NCBI GenBank assembly: GCA_029007575.1
Contig: JAQXIB010000186.1
Location: 1-6,623 of the forward strand
Source: Clostridiales bacterium
Lineage (GTDB): Bacteria > Bacillota > Clostridia > Oscillospirales > Ruminococcaceae
DNA length: 6,623 nt
Reading direction: 5' to 3'
The position numbers and the translations under genes are program-made. The notes under the pieces are model-generated. The model made no database searches and was not told where the DNA came from. It was given only the letters and a program-made list of their open reading frames with translations. Numbering within the stretch: position 1 is the first letter of the stretch; each line of letters starts with the position of its first letter. Shown here piece by piece: positions 1-5,745 of this stretch.

Positions 1-1163
1 CAACGCTCCCGGTACTGTCCGGAAGAATCATCATCCGGAATAACCGCTCCTTTGGCGGATGATTCGGACTGAACCAATTGTTTCAGCCGGAGTTCAAAGG
101 CTTGTTCGTTGAGCGGCAGTTCTACCCAGTCATCTGTCCATGAGGATAAATATGCCGCATTGGATAGCGTTAATTCTTTGATACCGTCTGTGCCGGGTGC
201 AATTAAGGTCTCACCGTGCAGCACTGCGTCGGTAAAGTTTTGGAGGATTTGTGCATGTCCGGATTTGGACGGGGTGTACTCAAATGTTACTTGTGTCAGT
301 TCGGGCGGGGAAGATGCATCCGCGTCAAAACAATATTGACGTTCCGGCTCTGATAGTCTCCACCAGGTGAGCTTGCCTTCTTCTAAGACCAGCTTGCCGA
401 GATCACCGGTAATTTCCAAACGGTTGGTTCCCGGATACTCGCCGGTGGTTGTGATAAAGGTCGCGGTTGCGCCGTTATCGTATTCGGCATAAATGGTTGC
501 GTCATCCTCCACCGCGATATGATGGTATTTTCCGACGCTGCAAAAAGCTCGGATGCGTTTGGGCATGCCGAATATCCATTGCCACAAGTCGAGGTTGTGC
601 GGCGCTTGGTTGAGCAAAACGCCTCCTCCTTCACCGCCCCAGGTTGCCCGCCATTTGCTGGAATCGTAATAGGCTTGGGTGCGGTACCAGTTGGTGACGA
701 TCCACACAAGCCGCTTAGGGACGCCGAGCTGTCCGTCTTGCAGGATTTCCCTTGCTTTAGTAAAAAGCGGATTGGTGCGCTGATTAAACATAATGCCGAA
801 CACCTTACCGGATTTTTGCGCAGCCTCGTTCATTACCCGCGCGGCGCGGGTATAAACGCCGGCAGGCTTTTCGGAAAGAACATGCTGGCCTGCTGCAAAA
901 GCGTCTGTTGCGATCGTGGGGTGAAAATAGTGCGGTGTAGCAATGATGACACCGTCGGTCAGTCCGCTTGCAAGCAATGCATGGTGGTCTTCAAAGACAG
1001 GAATGTCGGGATATTGTTCTGCCAGCGCCCGCCTGCGGTCGGGATCAGTATCGCAAAGTGCAGTCAGCCGCATTCCGTTGATCTGTCCGGTGGCAATGCA
1101 ATGGGCGTGAGCGCTTCCGATGTTTCCGACTCCGATGATTCCGATTCGCAATTGATTGTTCAT
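1..1163 (-). CDS. Gfo/Idh/MocA-family NAD(P)-dependent oxidoreductase (second paralog, cut at the window edge)
   Basis: The frame is open from the ATG at 1163 to the left edge, giving 387 codons without a stop. It has GIIGVGNIGSAH (8-19), Asp38, EKPAGVYT (98-105), NQRT and EGGGVLLNQAPHNLDLW with the expected catalytic His189. By eye about half of the residues match the preceding paralog, and the whole central WRATW...QWI region is nearly the same. The last residues, SSGQYRER, align with the natural end TTGTYGNK of the paralog, and the next codon begins TG. The stop is therefore probably the very next codon (TGA), so the protein is essentially complete. GAAAGGA lies 9 bases before the ATG. An in-frame GTG at 1181 with AAGGAG 6 bases upstream would add six residues, but homology favours 1163. 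No signal peptide is seen. The substrate is unknown. Confidence 0.87.
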   Translation of the reverse strand, partial: MNNQLRIGIIGVGNIGSAHAHCIATGQINGMRLTALCDTDPDRRRALAEQYPDIPVFEDHHALLASGLTDGVIIATPHYFHPTIATDAFAAGQHVLSEKPAGVYTRAARVMNEAAQKSGKVFGIMFNQRTNPLFTKAREILQDGQLGVPKRLVWIVTNWYRTQAYYDSSKWRATWGGEGGGVLLNQAPHNLDLWQWIFGMPKRIRAFCSVGKYHHIAVEDDATIYAEYDNGATATFITTTGEYPGTNRLEITGDLGKLVLEEGKLTWWRLSEPERQYCFDADASSPPELTQVTFEYTPSKSGHAQILQNFTDAVLHGETLIAPGTDGIKELTLSNAAYLSSWTDDWVELPLNEQAFELRLKQLVQSESSAKGAVIPDDDSSGQYRER

Positions 1164-1172
1164 AAATCCCGT

Positions 1173-1179
1173 TCCTTTC
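1173..1179 (-). promoter_or_regulatory. ribosome binding site of the second Gfo/Idh gene
   Basis: GAAAGGA on the minus strand, 9 bases before the ATG at 1163. A second candidate, AAGGAG at 1193-1188, lies 6 bases before an in-frame GTG at 1181. The two sites could give two N-termini six residues apart, but the ATG matches the start of the paralog. Confidence 0.65.
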
Positions 1180-1216
1180 ACAGACCGCTCCTTATACCGG
1201 AAAGCCTTGCCTTACG

Positions 1217-1226
1217 CACCTAGGTG
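1217..1226. repeat. 10-base perfect palindrome in the gap between the two Gfo/Idh genes
   Basis: CACCTAGGTG reads the same on both strands and directly follows the TAA stop of the first Gfo/Idh gene. It has no loop and no T-run after it, so it is not a normal intrinsic terminator. It could be a small protein-binding site or chance; nothing else in the 63-base gap (1164-1226) suggests a promoter. Confidence 0.4.
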
Positions 1227-2396
1227 TTATTTGTTGCCGTAAGTCCCGGTCGTATCAGCGATAACGGCATCAATATTTTCTTTCCGGCGAGAGGTTTTGA
1301 CTCGTTTCATTAATTCATTATAAAACAAATCCTCATCAAAAGGCAAGGAAATTTCTTTGCCGAGCCAAGCGGATAAGTGCATTGCGTTGGAAAGTGTCAA
1401 ACCGTTAACACCTTCCTCTCCGCCGGCAACCAGCGGCTCACCGCGCAGAATCGCAGCAGCAAACGCATTGAGTACACCGACATGCTGCGGTGATTGCCCA
1501 TCTGTTTCTACCTCTATTCTGGTCGATTTCGGCTGTCCGAACGGTATTTTATTGGTTTTGGAAAATTCCGGTTCGGGAGTTTCGAGTTCCCAGAGTGTCA
1601 GTTTGCCGTCTTCGGCAACCAGCTTGCCTTTATCCAAGGTAATTTCAAAACGGTTGGTGCCGGGAGCGTCGCCGGTCGTGGTCACAAAAACGCCGGTTGC
1701 ACCGTTTGCATATTCCACAAAGGTGGTAACGTCGTCTTCTACTTCGATATCATGCCATTTGCCGAAATACATATGGGTATTTACCTTGACAGGCATGCCG
1801 CAGATCCATTGCCAGAGATCCAGATTATGCGGGCATTGGTTGAGCAGTACGCCGCCGCCCTCACCACTCCAAGTCGCACGCCATGCGCCGGAATTATAAT
1901 AGGCCTGTGGGCGATACCAGTTTGTAATAACCCAGTTGGTGCGGCGAATTGCGCCGAGAGAGCCTCCCTGTACCAATTCCCGCATTTTACGGTAAACGTG
2001 GTCGGTACGTTGATTAAACATCATGCCGAACACGACGTTGGATTTTTTTGCCGCCTCGTTCATTTCGCGCACCTGCTTGGTGTAAACGCCGGCAGGTTTT
2101 TCCACCATCACATGCAGTCCGCGTTTAAAGCATTCCATAGCGTATTTTGGATGATCGTAATGAGGAACCGAAACGATAACCGCGTCGATCAGTCCGCTGT
2201 CCAGCATTTCTTCGGCAGTGTTGAATTTTGCCACCGAGGGATCCAGCTTTTCAGTCGCCCATTCCAAACGCTTCGGATTGATGTCCGCCACGGCAGTGAG
2301 CTTTATTTCAGGGCATTTTCCTTCTGTGATATTGTTGGCATGAGCGGTTCCCATGTTTCCGATACCGATAATACCGATTCGTACCTGTTCCATCAT
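1227..2396 (-). CDS. Gfo/Idh/MocA-family NAD(P)-dependent oxidoreductase (first paralog)
   Basis: This 389-residue oxidoreductase belongs to the glucose-fructose oxidoreductase / inositol dehydrogenase family, whose members oxidise or reduce a sugar hydroxyl with a nicotinamide cofactor. The N-terminal Rossmann domain has GIIGIGNMGTAH (8-19) and Asp38 at the end of strand 2. The family hallmark EKPAG is at 99-103. The substrate domain carries NQRT (128-131) and EGGGVLLNQCPHNLDLW (179-195), with the expected catalytic His190. There is no Tat or Sec signal, so the enzyme is probably cytoplasmic, unlike periplasmic glucose-fructose oxidoreductase. The frame is open to an ATG at 2480, but those 28 extra residues would overlap the previous gene by 49 bases. 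The MM start at 2396/2393 fits the family and has GAAAGGA 8 bases before 2396. The product is similar along its whole length to the next gene's product. The substrate is unknown. Confidence 0.88.
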   Translation of the reverse strand: MMEQVRIGIIGIGNMGTAHANNITEGKCPEIKLTAVADINPKRLEWATEKLDPSVAKFNTAEEMLDSGLIDAVIVSVPHYDHPKYAMECFKRGLHVMVEKPAGVYTKQVREMNEAAKKSNVVFGMMFNQRTDHVYRKMRELVQGGSLGAIRRTNWVITNWYRPQAYYNSGAWRATWSGEGGGVLLNQCPHNLDLWQWICGMPVKVNTHMYFGKWHDIEVEDDVTTFVEYANGATGVFVTTTGDAPGTNRFEITLDKGKLVAEDGKLTLWELETPEPEFSKTNKIPFGQPKSTRIEVETDGQSPQHVGVLNAFAAAILRGEPLVAGGEEGVNGLTLSNAMHLSAWLGKEISLPFDEDLFYNELMKRVKTSRRKENIDAVIADTTGTYGNK

Positions 2397-2404
2397 GATT
2401 TCGT

Positions 2405-2411
2405 TCCTTTC
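2405..2411 (-). promoter_or_regulatory. ribosome binding site that sets the first Gfo/Idh start
   Basis: GAAAGGA followed by ACG on the minus strand, 8 bases before the ATG at 2396 and 11 before the adjacent ATG at 2393. It supports the short form starting MMEQVRIG over the longer frame from 2480. The ten bases GAAAGGAACG are repeated in front of the downstream paralog (1179-1170). Confidence 0.75.
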
Positions 2412-2431
2412 TGTACCTTCGTGTGATTTTG

Positions 2432-3193
2432 TTATTTTAACCCCATAGCTACCAGATTTTGATAGCTGCGTTTTAAGCAATCAAACGGGTTTTCGTCATA
2501 ACAGCTATCCTGTTCCACCAAGAGGTAGGAGGTTCCGGCAGCTTCTGCCGCGCTGAGAACGCTGTCAAAATTAATATTGCCCTCTCCGACTACCGCCATC
2601 CGCTGTTCTCCGGAGACAATGGCCAGATCCTTTAGGTGAATGCAGGGGACGCGTCCACTTAACTTTTTGATCCATTCCGACGGGTTTCCGCCGCCGTATT
2701 GTACCCAGTAGGTGTCCAGGGTAAAGCCCAGTTCTTCGGGCGCAAAGTCCTCCGCCAGCCGTTCCAGATAGAGCTTGCCGTTGCCGTCCCGCATAAATTC
2801 AATGTGATGGTTGTGATACATCATTAAGGCACCGTTGGCGGCTATAGCTTTTGCCGGCGCGAGAAAATCCGCCACAAAATGATCATAGGTTCCCGACTGT
2901 TCCAGCGGTCCGGGCATACAACCGATGCCGATATATTTGCAGCCAAACTGTTTGTGCGCCGCCACGGTTTGTTCCGGTTCTTTTTTGATTTTGTCCAGAT
3001 TGTAGTGAGTCAGGACACAGCGCAGACCGGTTTCCTTGAGCTGCCTTGCGAGCCATTCCGGTTCATAGGCACAGGTGCCGGACACCTGTACGGTCCGATA
3101 GCCGATGTCAGCGATTTTTTTGAGTGTTTCGGCAAAATTCTCCGGGGTCTTGCAAAAATCACGTACGGTATAAAGTTGAGCGCCGATTTCCAT
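2432..3193 (-). CDS. sugar phosphate isomerase/epimerase-like TIM-barrel protein, second type
   Basis: This 253-residue protein has the same superfamily fold as the preceding gene but belongs to a clearly different subgroup. It begins MEIGAQLYTVRDF and carries VQVSGTCAYEP (35-45). The metal-site motifs are YHNHHIEF (126-133, Glu132), LDTYWVQYGGG (159-169, Asp160), IHLKD (185-189, His186) and LLVEQD (224-229, Glu227). VGEGNINF (202-209) is also a common feature of this subgroup. All four expected ligand positions are filled, so the protein should be catalytically competent. AAGGAGG, the strongest ribosome binding site in the window, lies 10 bases before the ATG at 3193. No signal peptide is seen. 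Relatives are commonly labelled inosose isomerase-like or hydroxypyruvate isomerase-like, but substrate specificity cannot be assigned here. The gap to the next gene is 35 bases when that gene starts at 2396. Confidence 0.85.
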   Translation of the reverse strand: MEIGAQLYTVRDFCKTPENFAETLKKIADIGYRTVQVSGTCAYEPEWLARQLKETGLRCVLTHYNLDKIKKEPEQTVAAHKQFGCKYIGIGCMPGPLEQSGTYDHFVADFLAPAKAIAANGALMMYHNHHIEFMRDGNGKLYLERLAEDFAPEELGFTLDTYWVQYGGGNPSEWIKKLSGRVPCIHLKDLAIVSGEQRMAVVGEGNINFDSVLSAAEAAGTSYLLVEQDSCYDENPFDCLKRSYQNLVAMGLK

Positions 3194-3212
3194 AGCAAAA
3201 ATTCCTCCTTGT

Positions 3213-4049
3213 TTATCCGATTAAATTCCGTAGTGCGACGACTGCCGCGCGGAAAGCTTCTTGCCCTGATGAATAACGGTAATGATCGATCTTTGTAGTA
3301 TCTCCCGGCTGTTCTAACTGTGCGAAGCCGTCAAATACCGTTAAATGCGGCTCTAAGGTTAAGGTGCGACCGCCGATTGCCTTGTACCGCTTTAGTAACT
3401 CCGGAATATGTCCGATGCCGCAGCCTGCCGGAACAACATATCCGTCCGGCATTGCATCTTTGATATGCAGGTATTCAATGTAGGGTTCCAGCAAATCCCA
3501 TCCCGATAAAATTTCCTGTCCACATTGAATAAAGTTTGCCGGATCAAATACGGCTTTCAGTTCGGGCAGTGCTTTGTGAAGTTCAGCACAGCGTTCTGCC
3601 GTGTCGCCGTAGATGCCTTTTTCGTTTTCGTGGCAAAGGAGGATATCAGAGCCTTTTGCCTTTTCCAGAAATTGAGCTAACCGTTCTAAGACGGCATCTC
3701 TCAATGCCTCCGAAAGGGGAGTGTTTTGGTGGTAAAAGCTGAAAAGCCGGATGTGTTTTGCACCTAACGTATCGGCGACCTCCAATGTGTGGCAGAATTT
3801 GTCTAAATGAGGTGCAAAATCATCGGTAATATCAATTTTTCCGAGCGGAGAGCCAATCGACCATACGGATTTTCCGGCGTCCTCCAATCTTTTTCGAATT
3901 TCTTTTGCCTGTGCAATGCTCAAATCGGAAACATTTGTACCATCAGTATTCCGGACTTCCAATAACGGAATCTCGTTTTCCTGCATTGCATTGATCTGAC
4001 CGATGAGGGAACCGTCCGCTTCATCTGCGAAAGCTGCTAATTGAAACAT
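3213..4049 (-). CDS. sugar phosphate isomerase/epimerase-like TIM-barrel protein (AP endonuclease 2 / xylose isomerase-like fold)
   Basis: This is a 278-residue protein of the xylose-isomerase-like TIM-barrel superfamily, whose members isomerise, epimerise or cleave keto-sugars and inositol derivatives at a divalent metal site. Likely metal ligands, judged by position, are Glu141 in LCHENEKG, Asp169 in VFDPANF, His195 in YLHIKDA and Glu233 in LTLEPHL. A loop VPAGCGIGHIPELL (206-219) precedes the last strands, as in IolE-type proteins. There is no signal peptide or membrane segment, so it should be cytoplasmic. The start at 4049 has GAAAGGA 8 bases upstream. The gene follows kdgK by 17 bases and precedes a second, only distantly similar barrel gene by 19 bases. 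The exact reaction is not recognisable. Placement between kdgK and two Gfo/Idh genes suggests action on an oxidised sugar intermediate, which is inference. Confidence 0.85.
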   Translation of the reverse strand: MFQLAAFADEADGSLIGQINAMQENEIPLLEVRNTDGTNVSDLSIAQAKEIRKRLEDAGKSVWSIGSPLGKIDITDDFAPHLDKFCHTLEVADTLGAKHIRLFSFYHQNTPLSEALRDAVLERLAQFLEKAKGSDILLCHENEKGIYGDTAERCAELHKALPELKAVFDPANFIQCGQEILSGWDLLEPYIEYLHIKDAMPDGYVVPAGCGIGHIPELLKRYKAIGGRTLTLEPHLTVFDGFAQLEQPGDTTKIDHYRYSSGQEAFRAAVVALRNLIG

Positions 4050-4066
4050 AATCTTTTTCCTTTCTG

Positions 4067-5083
4067 TTATCTCTGTACACGGCCTGAGCCGTCTCCGCCT
4101 GCGAGTGCGGCAACCTCTGCAACCGATACTGCGTTGAAGTCACCCTCGATGGAATGCTTCAAGCAGGAAGCGGCTACTGCGAATTCCAATGCTTTCTGGC
4201 AGTCATAGCCCTCGGTCAATCCGTAGATCAATCCGCCGCCGAAGCTGTCTCCGCCGCCGACACGGTCTACGATCTGCATGGTATATTTTTTGGAGACATA
4301 GAGTTGTTTTCCGTCATAAAGCAGTGCTGACCAGTGATTGCAGGAGGCCGAAACCGATTCCCGCAGGGTAATAGCCACTTTTTTCACGCCGAATCGGTCC
4401 ATGAGCTGTTCTGCAACCGAACGGTAACCGTCCAGATTGATTTCGCCCTTGGTGATATCGGTTGCCGCTGCATGGATACCGAACACATCGGCAGCGTCTT
4501 CCTCATTGGCAATTAATACGTCCACATAGGGCATTAAGCCGCCCATGACCTGTCCTGCTTTTTCCTTGCTCCAAAGCTTTTTGCGGTAGTTTAAATCGCA
4601 GGAAACCGGAATTCCTTTTTTCTTGGCGGTTTGGCATGCAACGAGCGTCGCCGCTGCCATGCTGTCGCTTAGCGCCGGCGTAATGCCGGTGAAATGGAAC
4701 CATTCGGCGTCTTCCAGGATGTCATCCCAGTCAAAGTCCGCCGCGCCCAGCTTGGAAATCACCGAATCGGCGCGGTCGTAAATCACCTTGGACGGCCGCT
4801 GAGAAGCGCCTTTTTCACAGAAGTATATCCCCATTCTGCCGGGTTTTGTAACAATTTTGGAGATGTCTACACTCCAGCGACGCAGTTCCCCTTTGCAAGC
4901 GGCGCCGATGTCGTTGTCCGGCAGGCCGGTGACGAACCGTGCTTCTTTGCCGTAGTTGGCAAGAGAGACCGCTACGTTGGCCTCACCGCCGCCGAAAGTC
5001 ATTTCTAAGTGTTTGGTCTGGCTCATTCGCAGGTATCCGGTGGGTGCCAGACGCATCATAATTTCTCCAAAAGTAACGATCAT
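4067..5083 (-). CDS. kdgK: 2-keto-3-deoxygluconate kinase (PfkB/ribokinase family)
   Basis: This 338-residue cytoplasmic sugar kinase uses ATP to phosphorylate 2-keto-3-deoxygluconate to KDPG, the substrate of the aldolase encoded just upstream. The N-terminus MIVTFGEIMMRLAP and the sugar-binding loop FGGGEANVAVSLA (30-42) are typical of KdgK. CDLNYRKKLW lies at 162-171, and ANEED (192-196) is the usual nucleotide-side motif. The PfkB signature DRVGGGDSFGGG spans 273-284, with catalytic base Asp279 and the anion hole in GGGD. The C-terminal GDGSGRVQR is a recurrent ending of Firmicute KdgK proteins. The frame stays open to an ATG at 5164, but that would add 27 basic residues and overlap the end of eda by 56 bases. 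The ATG at 5083 has GAAAGGA 10 bases upstream and starts exactly where the family does. The gap to the next gene is 17 bases. Confidence 0.92.
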   Translation of the reverse strand: MIVTFGEIMMRLAPTGYLRMSQTKHLEMTFGGGEANVAVSLANYGKEARFVTGLPDNDIGAACKGELRRWSVDISKIVTKPGRMGIYFCEKGASQRPSKVIYDRADSVISKLGAADFDWDDILEDAEWFHFTGITPALSDSMAAATLVACQTAKKKGIPVSCDLNYRKKLWSKEKAGQVMGGLMPYVDVLIANEEDAADVFGIHAAATDITKGEINLDGYRSVAEQLMDRFGVKKVAITLRESVSASCNHWSALLYDGKQLYVSKKYTMQIVDRVGGGDSFGGGLIYGLTEGYDCQKALEFAVAASCLKHSIEGDFNAVSVAEVAALAGGDGSGRVQR

Positions 5084-5093
5084 GAGATATCTG

Positions 5094-5100
5094 TCCTTTC
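5094..5100 (-). promoter_or_regulatory. ribosome binding site that sets the kdgK start
   Basis: GAAAGGA on the minus strand lies 10 bases before the ATG at 5083, in the 25-base gap after the eda stop. It supports the shorter kdgK product over the longer frame beginning inside eda. Confidence 0.75.
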
Positions 5101-5108
5101 TTAGTAGT

Positions 5109-5729
5109 TTATCCGCGCGCTTTTCGGATTTCTTCCATAAACGCCGCAGCATTGGCTTTGACATCGCCTTTCATTAGGCTGCTTCCTGCTCCGACCGCAA
5201 CCGCGCCGGCACGAATCCAATCTCCTGCATTAGAGACACTCACGCCGCCGGTCGGCATGATTCTTGCATAAGGCAGCGGCCCGCGGATGTCTTTGATAAA
5301 TGCCGGGCCGAACAAGTCACCCGGGAACAGCTTTAAGACGTCTACTCCGGCTTCCATGGCTTCAACTGCTTCCCGCACCGTCAGGATGCCGGCCATGTTG
5401 GCGATCCGGTACCGGTTGCATAGCTTTGTTGTTTCGGGATTGAAATGAGGCGCAACCACAAACTGCGCACCCGACAATATCGCGATCCTTGCGGTTTCGG
5501 GATCCAGTACCGTTCCTGCGCCAAGCAGAATCTGATCGCTGTATTGCATTGCCAAATCTTCGATGACACGGTGCGCAAACGGCACGGTAAAGGTCAGCTC
5601 AATGGCTTTGATCCCGCCCTCAATACAGCTTTCCACGATAGCGCGGGCTTTTTCCGCCGTTTCACCTCGGACGACGGCGACCATGCCGCTGTCCTCTATC
5701 ATTTGTAAAACCTGTTCTTTTGATTTCAT
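5109..5729 (-). CDS. eda: KDPG/KHG aldolase (2-dehydro-3-deoxy-phosphogluconate aldolase)
   Basis: This class I aldolase cleaves 2-keto-3-deoxy-6-phosphogluconate to pyruvate and glyceraldehyde-3-phosphate, the last step of uronate and Entner-Doudoroff breakdown. Many family members also act on 4-hydroxy-2-oxoglutarate. The chosen start gives 206 residues, normal for the family. Counting from that start, family motifs are IELTFT with the catalytic Glu at 44, LGAGTVL at 69-75, APHFNPE at 93-99, LKLFPGD with the Schiff-base Lys at 133, and the phosphate-binding PTGGVS at 159-164. In the loop before TVREAV the sequence reads NMAG, where relatives usually have proline before the glycine; this is a mild oddity. 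An ATG at 5735 is also in frame (208 residues), but it lies only 3 bases from AGGAG, against 9 for the ATG at 5729. The gene follows uxuB by 14 bases, with its ribosome binding site touching the uxuB stop, so translational coupling is likely. It precedes kdgK by 25 bases. Confidence 0.93.
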   Translation of the reverse strand: MKSKEQVLQMIEDSGMVAVVRGETAEKARAIVESCIEGGIKAIELTFTVPFAHRVIEDLAMQYSDQILLGAGTVLDPETARIAILSGAQFVVAPHFNPETTKLCNRYRIANMAGILTVREAVEAMEAGVDVLKLFPGDLFGPAFIKDIRGPLPYARIMPTGGVSVSNAGDWIRAGAVAVGAGSSLMKGDVKANAAAFMEEIRKARG

Positions 5730-5738
5730 TGTCATACG

Positions 5739-5745
5739 CTCCTTT
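5739..5745 (-). promoter_or_regulatory. ribosome binding site of eda, overlapping the uxuB stop codon
   Basis: AAAGGAG on the minus strand. Its first two A bases are the last two of the TAA stop of the upstream SDR gene (5746-5744). The core AGGAG is 3 bases from the ATG at 5735 and 9 bases from the ATG at 5729. This makes 5729 the better start and suggests termination-reinitiation coupling between the two genes. Confidence 0.75.

Noticed and set aside
519..1223. Plus-strand open frame of 234 codons opposite the second Gfo/Idh gene, resembling the antisense frame opposite the first
   Set aside because: The resemblance between the two antisense frames (for example LVEQ and LIKH.AEH) comes simply from the paralogous sense genes read backwards. 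It is not evidence of a conserved overlapping gene.
1494..2426. Plus-strand open frame of 310 codons opposite the first Gfo/Idh gene
   Set aside because: It lies antisense to a gene with clear family motifs, has no ribosome binding site of note, and its sequence is a low-quality mirror of the codon pattern on the other strand.
2397..2480. N-terminal extension of the first Gfo/Idh protein from an ATG at 2480
   Set aside because: It would overlap the previous gene by 49 bases, lacks family similarity, and a well-spaced ribosome binding site supports 2396.
4050..4066. Gap between kdgK and the first TIM-barrel gene considered as a promoter or terminator site
   Set aside because: Only 17 bases, filled by the ribosome binding site GAAAGGA; no hairpin, T-run or room for a promoter.
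5084..5164. N-terminal extension of KdgK from an ATG at 5164
   Set aside because: The extra 27 residues are encoded mostly inside the end of eda and are absent from the kinase family; 5083 matches the usual N-terminus and has its own ribosome binding site.
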